From: UBA2020 sp964551435
Lineage (GTDB): Bacteria; Pseudomonadota; Alphaproteobacteria; Micavibrionales; UBA2020
NCBI GenBank assembly: GCA_964551435.1
Contig: CAZKBS010000008.1
Span: 1-64,000 of the forward strand
Length of the DNA: 64,000 nt
Direction of reading: 5' to 3'
Position numbers and translations under genes: made by a program. Below are positions 44,610 through 53,378 of this stretch, piece by piece (position 1 is the first letter of the stretch; each line of letters begins with the position of its first letter). Below the pieces are notes generated by a model. It saw only the letters and a list, made by a program, of their open reading frames with translations. It did no database searches and was not told where the DNA came from.

Positions 44610-46016
44610 ATGTCCAAAATCATCACCCGTTTCGCGCCGTCCCCGACCGGATACCTGCATATTGGCGGCGGCCGCACCGCGCTGTTCAACTGGCTTTTCG
44701 CCAAGCACATGGGCGGCCAGTTTTTGCTGCGTATCGAGGATACCGACCGCGCCCGCTCGACCGAGGCGGCGGTGGAAGCCATTCTCGACGGCATGCGCTG
44801 GCTGGGTCTGGATTGGGATGGGGAGCCTATCTTCCAGTTCGCGCGCATGAACCGCCATGCCGAAATCGCGCACCAGCTTCTGGCCGAAGGCAAAGCCTAT
44901 TACTGCTATTGCACGCCCGAAGAGCTGGAAAAAATGCGCGAGGAGCAACTCGCCAAAGGCCTGTCGCCCCGCTATGACGGCCGCTGGCGCGACCGCGACC
45001 CCAAAGACGCCCCCGCCGGCGTCAAACCCGCCGTGCGCATCAAGGCACCGAACCGCGCGAATGATGAAATGCTGGTCAAGGACGCCGTGCAGGGGGATGT
45101 GCGCGTGCCCTATACGCAGCTCGACGATATGATTTTGCTGCGCGGCGACGGCACGCCGACTTATATGCTGTCCGTGGTTGTCGATGACCATGATATGGGC
45201 ATCACGCACGTCATCCGCGGCGACGACCACCTGACGAATACCTTCCGCCAGCGCATGATTTACGACGCCATGGGCTGGGATGTACCGCAATTCGCCCATA
45301 TCCCGATGATTTTGGGCGAAGACGGCGCGAAGCTGTCCAAACGCCACGGCGCTGTCGGCCTGCATGAATACGCGAACAAAGGCTACCTGCCCGAAGCGAT
45401 GCGCAATTACCTGCTGCGCCTTGGCTGGGGTCATGGCGATACCGAAATTGTGGATACCGAAGAAGCCGTCAAACTGTTCACGCTGGACGGTATCGGCAAA
45501 TCCCCCTCGCGCATGGATTTCACCAAACTGGCGCATGTGAATGCGCATTACATGCGTCAGGCCGACGAAGACCGCCTGATGTCGCTGACCATGCCGTATA
45601 TCGAGGAAAAACTCGGCGCGAAGCCGGACGACGCGGGTATTGCCCGTTTCAAATCCGGCCTGCATGCGCTGAAAGAACGCGCCAGCACGCTTATCGAATT
45701 GGCCGATGCCGGATTGTTTTTCGTACGCCCGCGCCCGTTGCCGCTGACCGAAGACGCCGCCAAGGTGCTGGACGCCGACACGCGCGGCATGCTGGGTGAA
45801 ATGAAACAGACGCTGGTATCCCTCGACGATTTCAAAGCCGAGAAAATCGAGGCCGCGCTCAAAGAATACGGCACGCAAAAAGGCCTGAAGCTTGGCAAAG
45901 TCGCCATGCCGCTGCGCGCCGCCATCACTGGCACGACCAACAGCCCGTCCATCTTCCACGTCGCGGAAATCCTCGGCAAGGAAGAAACGCTGGCGCGGTT
46001 GTCGGACGTTGCCTGA
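44610..46016 (+). CDS. gltX: Glutamyl-tRNA synthetase
   Basis: A 468-residue class I aminoacyl-tRNA synthetase. FAPSPTGYLHIGGGRTALF holds the HIGH-type motif (as HIGG), and the KMSKS equivalent is KLSKRHG. The anticodon-binding C-terminal half follows. The start ATG 44610 directly precedes the Rossmann fold. Alphaproteobacteria often have two gltX genes, so this may be GltX1 or GltX2. Confidence 0.96.
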   Translation: MSKIITRFAPSPTGYLHIGGGRTALFNWLFAKHMGGQFLLRIEDTDRARSTEAAVEAILDGMRWLGLDWDGEPIFQFARMNRHAEIAHQLLAEGKAYYCYCTPEELEKMREEQLAKGLSPRYDGRWRDRDPKDAPAGVKPAVRIKAPNRANDEMLVKDAVQGDVRVPYTQLDDMILLRGDGTPTYMLSVVVDDHDMGITHVIRGDDHLTNTFRQRMIYDAMGWDVPQFAHIPMILGEDGAKLSKRHGAVGLHEYANKGYLPEAMRNYLLRLGWGHGDTEIVDTEEAVKLFTLDGIGKSPSRMDFTKLAHVNAHYMRQADEDRLMSLTMPYIEEKLGAKPDDAGIARFKSGLHALKERASTLIELADAGLFFVRPRPLPLTEDAAKVLDADTRGMLGEMKQTLVSLDDFKAEKIEAALKEYGTQKGLKLGKVAMPLRAAITGTTNSPSIFHVAEILGKEETLARLSDVA

Positions 46017-46040
46017 TATTTTCAGAAAGACCTTGAAGCC

Positions 46041-46628
46041 ATGAACATCCGCGATTTCGGCAAAAAAGCCCTCAAGACAGCGCTGCAAGTCAGCGCCGTC
46101 ACCCTTTATGCGGCGTCGCTGGGAAGTCCAGTGATCGGCGCTGTCGTCGGCGGCATGACGGGCGGTATTGCGGGTGCAGCCATTGGGCTTTTCGCAGGGC
46201 CGATTGCGGCGGCGGGTGTCATGACTGGGATTTACGTTGCGGCCAAAAGCGTACGCTTCGCAATGAAATCGCCGGAGGAGCGCAAAGAATCCCTCGCCGC
46301 TTTCGACGCCAGACAGACGCTGCGCGAAACGGGCCAAGGTATGGGCCGCGCGCTGGCATGGGCTGTCAGCCTGTCGGTTTTCGTCGGCACGCTGGGCCGC
46401 GTGAATGTCAGCCTTGATTGGGGACAGCCGTCTGACAATGATGATAATAACAGCAGCAGGAACGCGGGGCCGACAATTCAGCCCCCGCAAAAAGACACGA
46501 CTTCATCGCTGCCCGATACCCCGCTTGCCGCACGTTTCACAAACGCGAAAAACCCTGCACCAGAAGTCGCTGCGGCGGACAAGCCACAGCCAGCAAAACC
46601 GCAAAACCCACCCGCGCCGCGCGGTTGA
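46041..46628 (+). CDS. Small glycine-rich membrane protein with proline-rich tail (4)
   Basis: A 195-residue protein without a known family. Residues about 15-75 are Gly/Ala/Val-rich with small-residue spacing; a second hydrophobic segment lies near 107-122. A polar low-complexity tail rich in Asn, Asp, Pro and Lys ends in PAKPQNPPAPRG. It begins 24 bases after gltX on the same strand, as the other members follow mazG and kdsA. Predicted inner-membrane protein. Confidence 0.72.
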   Translation: MNIRDFGKKALKTALQVSAVTLYAASLGSPVIGAVVGGMTGGIAGAAIGLFAGPIAAAGVMTGIYVAAKSVRFAMKSPEERKESLAAFDARQTLRETGQGMGRALAWAVSLSVFVGTLGRVNVSLDWGQPSDNDDNNSSRNAGPTIQPPQKDTTSSLPDTPLAARFTNAKNPAPEVAAADKPQPAKPQNPPAPRG

Positions 46629-46911
46629 AAAGTGTCAACAGAACGACGCCGGCTAAAAACAAGACGCAAAAGACCTATTTATCCGGCGATTAATTTGACA
46701 CCCTGCAGCATTTCAGCGCGGTTTATGTCTAATAATTTTCCCTATTGGCCTCGCCCCTTGAATGTCCTATAAATCTTAACATATCAAGACACAGCCAGCA
46801 CAAATAATAACAAGCCGCCCAAGCGGCATCGCGGTTGATAGAGTCTTTCTGAGACAACACGGTGTGTAACAAGATTTAACGTGTTTTTGTCAACAAGGAA
46901 GGACCGTCTTC
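46629..46911. other. Intergenic region before fadE
   Basis: A 283-base gap, AT-rich in the middle. It contains a short GCCG/CGGC hairpin near 46814-46827 and an AAGGAAGGA Shine-Dalgarno just before the fadE ATG. A TTGACA at 46695 has no -10 at the right distance. No RNA gene or recognisable FadR-type operator was seen. Confidence 0.4.
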
Positions 46912-49233
46912 ATGGCACCGCTTAGCAAAAAAATCGTCGATGCTTTCAAAAGCATTCTGCCGTCTCTGTCGCAGACCGAAAAGGAAGCGCTTGAATCCGG
47001 CACCGTGGGCTGGGATGGCGAGCTGATGAAAGGCACGCCCGACTGGGACGTGCTGTTCAAACTGCCCAAGCCTCAGCTGACCGCCGAAGAACAGGCTTTC
47101 CTCGACGGCCCCGTCGAAAAACTTTGCGCGATGATTGACAACTATAAAGTCAGCCAGGACGGCGACCTGCCCAAGGAAGTCTGGGACTTCATTAAAAAAG
47201 AAGGCTTCATGGGCCTCGAAATCCCGAAAGAGCATGGCGGGCATGGTTTCTCCTCCGCCGCGCATTCGGCTGTGGTCATTAAAATCGCCAGCCGAAGCAT
47301 CGCCGCCGCAGTGACGGTGATGGTGCCGAACTCCCTCGGCCCAGCGGAGCTTATCCACGCCTACGGCACGAAAGAGCAGCAGGAATATTACCTGCCACGT
47401 CTGGCCGATGGCCGCGAAGTCCCCTGCTTCGCCCTGACAGAGCCGGATGCCGGTTCCGACGCGGGCAGCATGACGGCGCGCGGCGTCGTTTGCAAAAACG
47501 AAAAAGGCGAACTGGGCATCAAGCTGAACTGGGAAAAGCGCTACATCACGCTTGGCCCCGTTTCCACGCTGCTCGGCCTTGCCTTCAAACTGGAAGATCC
47601 CGACAATCTGCTTGGCAAAGATAAAAAAGACATCGGCATCACCTGCGCCCTCATCCCCAGCAACACGCCGGGCGTTGAAATCGGCGACCGCCACCGCCCG
47701 ATGGATCTGCCGTTCCACAACGGCCCGAACAAAGGTAAAGACGTTTTCATCCCGCTCGACAGCATCATCGGCGGACCGGAGCGTGCGGGTCAGGGCTGGA
47801 AAATGCTGATGGAAAGTCTGGCTGTCGGCCGCTCGCTGTCGCTGCCGGCACTGTCCACCGCAGGGGCGCAGCTGTCCAGCTTCGCCAGCGGTGCCTATGC
47901 CCGCACCCGCAAGCAGTTCAATACCGCGATTTCGAATTTCGAAGGTATCGAAGAGCCGCTGGGTAAAATGGCAGGCCTGACCTATATGATGAACGCCGCG
48001 CGCGAAGCGACCCTGCAAATGGTCGATACGGGCGAGCGTCCGGCCATTCCCTCGGCCATCCTGAAATACCACCTGACCGAGGCGATGCGCACCATCGTCA
48101 ACGACGCCATGGACATCCACGGCGGCAAGGCGGTATCGAACGGACCGAAGAACACCTTCGCCGACCTCTACAAAGGCATCCCCATCGCCATCACGGTCGA
48201 AGGCGCGAACATCATGACCCGCAACCTGATTATTTTCGGTCAGGGTGCGGTGCGTGCGCACCCCTATGTCCTGAAAGAGCTTCAGGCGGCGGAAGAGCCG
48301 AACCCGAACAAAGCCCTCGGCAAACTGCTCAAAACCATGGCCGCGCATGTAGGCAATGGTGTACGCAGCTTCGCCAAGGCTTTTGTCTACGGCATTACCG
48401 GCGGCGCTTTCAGCAAAAAGCCGAAGGGGGTCGAAAAACAGACCAAAAAATACTACAACCAGATCAACCGTCTCAGCGCGTCGTTCAACCTTGCAGCCGA
48501 AGCCACCCTTGGCACCCTCGGCGGCGGTTTGAAATTCCGCGAGCGCGTATCTGCCCGCCTTGGCGATGTGTACAGCAACCTGTACCTTGCCTCGACGGTG
48601 CTGTGGTACTACGAGAAGAACGGCCAGAAAAAAGAAGACTTGCCGCTGGTTCACTGGGCTTGCCAGCATGCCCTGAACAACGCCGAAAAGGCGCTGGATC
48701 AGGTATTGAAAAACCACCCGAACAAAGTGGTTGGCAAACTGCTGCAGCCGGTTATCTTCCCGCGCATGGCCGTGCCGTTCATGGATAAATTCCTGACCTC
48801 GGCCCCCAGCGACAAACTGGACAAGATGGCGGCGGACACCATCCGCAACCCGGGTGAAATCCGCGAGCGTCTGACCTCCGGCATCTTCAAACCGACCGGC
48901 GAAAACGAACCGCTCGGCCGTCTGGAAGCCGCCTTCAAATCGGTCGTCGAGAGCGAACCTTTGGAGAAAAAACTCTACAAAGCACAAAAAGCAGGCACGC
49001 TGCAAAAAGAACTGCCGCGCGCAGCCATGCTTGACGCCGCTGTCACCGCCAAGGTGATTACAGCCGAAGAAGCAGAACTGCTGAAACGCACCGATATCCT
49101 GCGCCGCGCTGTGGTGGATGTTGATGCTTTCCCGCAGACGCTGAAATCCGGCGCGATTGCCAACGATGACGACGTCAGCGCACGCCAGCGCCCCGTCGCC
49201 GCCGCGGCACCGAAACCGCCGGGCGCTGCGTAA
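46912..49233 (+). CDS. fadE: Acyl-CoA dehydrogenase FadE type
   Basis: A 773-residue FAD-dependent acyl-CoA dehydrogenase, first step of fatty acid beta-oxidation. The length and a C-terminal domain like DUF1974 (about 530-740) place it with E. coli FadE rather than with the 380-residue type. FALTEPDAGSDAGSMTARG is the FAD/substrate motif, and GERPAIPSAILKYHLTEAMR leads into the helical domain with the active-site region DIHGGKAVSNGPKN. A short Ala/Pro tail ends it. Confidence 0.95.
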   Translation: MAPLSKKIVDAFKSILPSLSQTEKEALESGTVGWDGELMKGTPDWDVLFKLPKPQLTAEEQAFLDGPVEKLCAMIDNYKVSQDGDLPKEVWDFIKKEGFMGLEIPKEHGGHGFSSAAHSAVVIKIASRSIAAAVTVMVPNSLGPAELIHAYGTKEQQEYYLPRLADGREVPCFALTEPDAGSDAGSMTARGVVCKNEKGELGIKLNWEKRYITLGPVSTLLGLAFKLEDPDNLLGKDKKDIGITCALIPSNTPGVEIGDRHRPMDLPFHNGPNKGKDVFIPLDSIIGGPERAGQGWKMLMESLAVGRSLSLPALSTAGAQLSSFASGAYARTRKQFNTAISNFEGIEEPLGKMAGLTYMMNAAREATLQMVDTGERPAIPSAILKYHLTEAMRTIVNDAMDIHGGKAVSNGPKNTFADLYKGIPIAITVEGANIMTRNLIIFGQGAVRAHPYVLKELQAAEEPNPNKALGKLLKTMAAHVGNGVRSFAKAFVYGITGGAFSKKPKGVEKQTKKYYNQINRLSASFNLAAEATLGTLGGGLKFRERVSARLGDVYSNLYLASTVLWYYEKNGQKKEDLPLVHWACQHALNNAEKALDQVLKNHPNKVVGKLLQPVIFPRMAVPFMDKFLTSAPSDKLDKMAADTIRNPGEIRERLTSGIFKPTGENEPLGRLEAAFKSVVESEPLEKKLYKAQKAGTLQKELPRAAMLDAAVTAKVITAEEAELLKRTDILRRAVVDVDAFPQTLKSGAIANDDDVSARQRPVAAAAPKPPGAA

Positions 49234-49256
49234 GCACCCGCGGTATCATAGCCCAT

Positions 49257-49292
49257 AAAAAAAGGCTGCACTTTGACGGTGCAGCCTTTTTT
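49257..49292. terminator. Bidirectional intrinsic terminator after fadE
   Basis: A stem of 14 bases, AAAAAAGGCTGCAC pairing with GTGCAGCCTTTTTT (49279-49292), with a TTTGACG loop. It lies between convergent genes and can serve both. Confidence 0.92.
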
Positions 49293-49315
49293 CTTACTTC
49301 GCTATCTCTTACCGC

Positions 49316-50269
49316 TTACAGCGCGGGGGCCTTCGCCACAGGGGCGCGGTCTGTCAACTTGCGCAGGCGCTCCGCTCCTTCCGCCGCGATATCGGCGTTG
49401 ATTTTTTGTTGCCCCGGATGCGCCGCATCCGCCGCCGATTTCACGGCATCATGAATGGCAGGCGCCACCAGTCCGGCGTTTTTGAGCGCACCCGTCACGC
49501 TGTCAACCGGCGCGGAAACAATCAGATATTGCCCGTCCTGCGAACGCGTGGCGGCAAGCCCCGCATCTTTCATCGCCTGCATCACGCGCGGCCCCTGGCC
49601 GCTGCGCAGTTCAATTTCGCTTTTGACTTCAAGGGCGCTCGCGCCTTTCAACTCGCTGAACTGTCCGTTTTCGCGAATAGAGGCAACGGGGGATGTCGGA
49701 TACCCCTCAAACCCCACATCGACATAAACAGCGGGTTTTGCAAATCCTTGCAGGAAGGCGCTTTCCTTGGACATGCCGATGGTCGTGATGGAAACAAGCC
49801 CGGCCTCGACCGGTGTCATTTTCAAACGGTCCAGCTCGCCCGCGATAATCTGTCCGGCAACCTCGGTGCCCAGCACCGCGCCATAGAATGAATCGCCGCG
49901 CGGCCCTTTGGGGGCGTCGTGCGTCAGGGCGACGGTCAGTTTCATCAAATCTTTTTGCGAAACATCTTCGACCGATACGCTGAAGCCGGACGCATTGCCG
50001 TGGCTGTTTACCTTCGCCTCGACCCCTGCGTTGACCGACAGCAGGCCGAGAACGGCCTCGATACGCTGATCGCGCTTGTCGGCGGGGGTATCAAATACAA
50101 AGGTCGCTGTGAATTTGTCTTTTTGATAGGGGTTCTGATTGAGCGAGACGGAATCAAGCCCCTTGTCGCTGAGGCCGTTGTGATCCACGCCGGAATAACG
50201 GTGGCAATCGCCATCGTGTTTGCTTTCGGCGGGATAAAACTCGTACTCGGCTTTATGCTTTACGGACAT
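49316..50269 (-). CDS. Hypothetical protein, Ala/Gly-rich, soluble
   Basis: A 317-residue protein I do not recognise. There is no signal peptide or membrane helix. The N-terminal 60 residues are polar with several His and Tyr; the rest alternates beta-strand-like and helical segments (AVLGLLSVNAGVEAKV, VMQAMKDAGLAATRS, SVTGALKNAGLVAPA), perhaps repeated small alpha/beta units. ATG 50269 has GAGGGG in front; a TTG at 50281 is less likely. It converges with fadE and diverges from gltA. Confidence 0.68.
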   Translation of the reverse strand: MSVKHKAEYEFYPAESKHDGDCHRYSGVDHNGLSDKGLDSVSLNQNPYQKDKFTATFVFDTPADKRDQRIEAVLGLLSVNAGVEAKVNSHGNASGFSVSVEDVSQKDLMKLTVALTHDAPKGPRGDSFYGAVLGTEVAGQIIAGELDRLKMTPVEAGLVSITTIGMSKESAFLQGFAKPAVYVDVGFEGYPTSPVASIRENGQFSELKGASALEVKSEIELRSGQGPRVMQAMKDAGLAATRSQDGQYLIVSAPVDSVTGALKNAGLVAPAIHDAVKSAADAAHPGQQKINADIAAEGAERLRKLTDRAPVAKAPAL

Positions 50270-50385
50270 GTAACCCCTCAATCCCTGATGTCGTTCATAT
50301 ATTATGATATTTATGTTAACAAAATACTACCAGATTAACAGAAACAGCTGAATAAAAATTTTTGCGCAGCGCGGCAAAGGAAGAT

Positions 50386-50413
50386 TTGAAATCGTTTGGA
50401 CTTAAACTATTAT
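50386..50413 (+). promoter_or_regulatory. Putative gltA promoter
   Basis: TTGAAA (50386-50391) then 16 bases and TATTAT (50408-50413). Predicted start about 50420, some 57 bases before the gltA ATG. It lies in an AT-rich 207-base gap. Confidence 0.55.
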
Positions 50414-50476
50414 TAAACAAAGAAATTTATCCTCGGCTCTCGACGTTCTTCTTATTTTCTCAGGAATCCCGACATC

Positions 50477-51799
50477 ATGACAAACACCGCCGCCCCTGCG
50501 CCGCAATCCAAGAAAACCGTTACCCTGACCGATAACGAAACCGGCAAGCAATACGAATTTCCGGTACTCGACGGCAGCACGGGCCCGCGCGTGATTGATA
50601 TCCGCAAACTTTATGCCGAAACCGGCATGTTCACCTATGACCCGGGTTTCACCTCGACGGCGGCCTGCGAAAGCGGCCTGACCTACATCGACGGCGATCA
50701 GGGCATCCTGCTGCACCGCGGTTATTCGATTGCGGAACTGGCGGAGAAAAGCGATTTCCTCGAAGTCTGCTACCTGCTGCTGAACGGCGAGCTGCCGAAC
50801 GCCACCCAAAAAGAAGAATTCGTCAACATCGTCACCAACCACACCATGGTGCACGAACAGATGCAGTTCTTTTTCCGCGGTTTCCGCCGCGACAGCCACC
50901 CGATGGCGGTGATGGTTGGCACCATCGGCGCGCTCTCGGCGTTCTATCATGACTCCCTGAATATTGACGATGCGCGCCAGCGCGAAATCGCAGCCTTCCG
51001 CCTGATTGCCAAGATGCCGACGATTGCGGCCATGGCGTATAAATATTCCATCGGCCAGCCGTTCATGTATCCGCGCAACGACCTCAGCTATGCGGAAAAC
51101 TTCCTCTATATGACTTTTGCAGTGCCGAGCGAGCCTTACAAAATCAACCCCATCCTTGCACGTGCGATGGACCGCATTCTTATTCTGCATGCGGATCACG
51201 AACAAAACGCCTCGACTTCCACCGTGCGTCTGGCAGGCTCTTCGCGCGCGAACCCGTTTGCCTGCATCGCTTCCGGTATTGCTTCGCTCTGGGGCCCGGC
51301 ACATGGCGGCGCGAACGAAGCGGTTCTCAAGATGCTGGAGGAAATCGGCACCGTTGACCGTATCCCCGAATGCATCAAACGCGCGAAAGACAAAAACGAT
51401 AGCTTCCGTCTGATGGGCTTTGGCCACCGCGTTTACAAAAACTTCGACCCCCGCGCGAAAATCATGCGCGAAACCTGTCACGAAGTTCTGGGCGAACTGA
51501 ACATCAAGGACCCGCTGCTGGATATCGCGATGGAGCTTGAGAAAATCGCCCTGCAGGACGAATACTTCATCGAGAAAAAACTGTATCCGAACGTCGACTT
51601 CTATTCGGGTATCATCCTCAAGGCGATGGGCTTCCCGACGTCGATGTTCACCGTGCTGTTCGCCATGGCCCGTACCGTCGGCTGGATTGCGCAGTGGAAA
51701 GAAATGATCGAAGAGCCCACGCAGCGTATCGGCCGCCCGCGCCAGCTGTATACCGGCCCGACCGAGCGCAACTACGTGCCCATCGACAAACGGAAATAA
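50477..51799 (+). CDS. gltA: Citrate synthase
   Basis: A 440-residue TCA-cycle enzyme condensing acetyl-CoA and oxaloacetate, of the Gram-negative hexameric type. HADHEQNASTST carries the catalytic His, SLWGPAHGGANEA the second catalytic His, and GFGHRVYKNFDPRA the CoA and active-site region. The order with the pyruvate dehydrogenase genes elsewhere in the window is functional only, not an operon. Confidence 0.97.
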   Translation: MTNTAAPAPQSKKTVTLTDNETGKQYEFPVLDGSTGPRVIDIRKLYAETGMFTYDPGFTSTAACESGLTYIDGDQGILLHRGYSIAELAEKSDFLEVCYLLLNGELPNATQKEEFVNIVTNHTMVHEQMQFFFRGFRRDSHPMAVMVGTIGALSAFYHDSLNIDDARQREIAAFRLIAKMPTIAAMAYKYSIGQPFMYPRNDLSYAENFLYMTFAVPSEPYKINPILARAMDRILILHADHEQNASTSTVRLAGSSRANPFACIASGIASLWGPAHGGANEAVLKMLEEIGTVDRIPECIKRAKDKNDSFRLMGFGHRVYKNFDPRAKIMRETCHEVLGELNIKDPLLDIAMELEKIALQDEYFIEKKLYPNVDFYSGIILKAMGFPTSMFTVLFAMARTVGWIAQWKEMIEEPTQRIGRPRQLYTGPTERNYVPIDKRK

Positions 51800-51834
51800 T
51801 ACGCCGCGCGGCGGCACACCGAAAGGACGTCCGC

Positions 51835-52395
51835 ATGAGCGATAACAATAATTTCTGGAACGATTTCAGAAACCGCAGCATTTATGGCGATGCTGCGGGC
51901 CCGCCCAAGAACGCAACGGAACATGCCGCCGACAACCTTGCGAAATTCGGGCGCAGCCAGCAGACCACCACGGGCAGCGGCGGCTCCGGCGGGTACATTG
52001 ATATCGACATCAATTTCCGCTACCCGTGGCCGCGTATCGCCAAATGGCTGGGGGCTGCGGCTCTTGCCTATGGCGGCGACCATCTGGTCACGACGTCTTT
52101 TTTCTCGCTGTCTTTCTTGCAATGGGTATTCATGCCCGCAGCTATCATCGCCGGTACGATTGGCGGCTGGCAGCTGCTTGCGAATATATTCAACGCATCC
52201 ATTTTCAACGGCATCCGTTTTATCAGGTCAAAGTCGGTGCGCTATGCTATTGCGGGCAGCGTGCTTTTTTATTTCCTGTTTGCCTATCTTGACCGTAAAT
52301 TTTTCTTTACCGGATACGCGGACGAAGCCGGTATCGTCATCGGCGCGCTGGCAGGCGTTTTGCTTGCCCGCCGCAAAAAAGATCAAGCTCAATAA
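51835..52395 (+). CDS. Hypothetical membrane protein downstream of gltA
   Basis: A 186-residue protein with a polar, glycine-rich start (1-60) and about four hydrophobic helices (roughly 68-85, 90-120, 140-155 and 160-178), ending in a basic RRKKD tail. No family recognised. It starts 35 bases after gltA, with GAAAGGACG before the ATG, so it is probably co-transcribed. Its last seven bases overlap the convergent gene's stop. It differs in layout from the glycine-rich family but shares the habit of following a housekeeping gene. Confidence 0.7.
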   Translation: MSDNNNFWNDFRNRSIYGDAAGPPKNATEHAADNLAKFGRSQQTTTGSGGSGGYIDIDINFRYPWPRIAKWLGAAALAYGGDHLVTTSFFSLSFLQWVFMPAAIIAGTIGGWQLLANIFNASIFNGIRFIRSKSVRYAIAGSVLFYFLFAYLDRKFFFTGYADEAGIVIGALAGVLLARRKKDQAQ

Positions 52396-53378
52396 AAAAC
52401 CGTCAGGGTACGGTGCCGCGGCCGCGCCATCAAATCCGGCTCATACCCGCGGTTCCACAGGATATGGTCAAGATTGACCGCCGTAATATCACGATAGTCC
52501 GCCGCATGCGCCGCATCGCGCATACGCTCGACCGCGTGAATGGCGACAGCGCGGAGTTCTATTTCCGCATCACTGCCCGCCGGAATGTCTTCATTCCCAT
52601 CAATCCGCGCCGCAAGGGCTGAATCGTAAATCAAAACGCCCGCATGCCGCAGTACATGCGGCACCATATTGTCGGCAAATATGGTGAGGCGGTGCATGTC
52701 GGTAAAATCCGCAAGCCCCGCGCCACCCAGCGACAGCCAGACATCCGCCGCAAAAATCTGCGCACGTTTGTAGATAGGCACAGTCGCGCCGCGATAATCG
52801 GCGACATCGGCAAATCCCTGCCATGCCCCCACCAGCGATGCGAGTTTTTCTGCCGAGCGCTCCGCCGCTTCCAGCAAATGCAGAGTTTTTCCGGCATAAT
52901 CGGTAAGAATACGCTGGCCCGCCTCTTGCAGATGCCGCGCGAATAAAGCCATCAATTCATCCAGCTGCGGATGCAGGCCTGCAGGTATGCGAAAAATATC
53001 ATGGCAGCGCGCGGGCGTTGCTGCCGCCCATGCGGCCGGAGCATCGAAACCGCCCTCATCGAAAGCGCGGCGCAGATGCAGCGCCAGATCGGCATATTCA
53101 AGCGCCGCGCCGCTTTGCCGCGCCAGTTCGAAATAGCCAGAACCGAAATTAATCGCATCAAGCGCAAGCGCATAGGCGGTTTTTTGCTCGGGCGTTGTGC
53201 CGCCGCCGAGGGTTTGCGTATCCAGCGGTGTCATCTGTGCACGGCGGTCTTTCAGCAGTCGCAGAGTAAAATCAGCAATATGCTCTTCGTTCAAATGCAC
53301 ATGCACCGCACGCGATGCCACATCGGCAGCGGCGCGGCGGATATCGTCGGTAAATCGGGCATTTGGATGAAAAGTCAT
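52389..53378 (-). CDS. Queuosine salvage protein (DUF2419/Qng1 family)
   Basis: A 329-residue protein matching the DUF2419 family, whose eukaryotic and bacterial members are queuosine 5'-monophosphate N-glycosidases that free queuine for tRNA modification. Family marks in order are DAINFGSGYF (about 92), YKRAQIFAADVW, LTIFADNMVPHVLRHAG (the FAD-Y/N region with active-site Asp), AEIELRA and VNLDHILW near the C-terminus. ATG 53378 overlaps the hydrolase stop by four bases. The family is widespread in eukaryotes and patchy in bacteria. Confidence 0.85.
   Translation of the reverse strand: MTFHPNARFTDDIRRAAADVASRAVHVHLNEEHIADFTLRLLKDRRAQMTPLDTQTLGGGTTPEQKTAYALALDAINFGSGYFELARQSGAALEYADLALHLRRAFDEGGFDAPAAWAAATPARCHDIFRIPAGLHPQLDELMALFARHLQEAGQRILTDYAGKTLHLLEAAERSAEKLASLVGAWQGFADVADYRGATVPIYKRAQIFAADVWLSLGGAGLADFTDMHRLTIFADNMVPHVLRHAGVLIYDSALAARIDGNEDIPAGSDAEIELRAVAIHAVERMRDAAHAADYRDITAVNLDHILWNRGYEPDLMARPRHRTLTVFY

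Noticed and set aside
44604..46490. A 628-codon minus-strand frame
   Set aside because: Antisense to gltX and the small membrane gene; composition typical of a shadow.
46814..46827. Short GC hairpin before fadE
   Set aside because: Only four paired bases and no T run, too weak to call a terminator or RNA.
46876..49005. A 709-codon minus-strand frame
   Set aside because: Antisense shadow of fadE, with arginine- and histidine-rich sequence and no start context.
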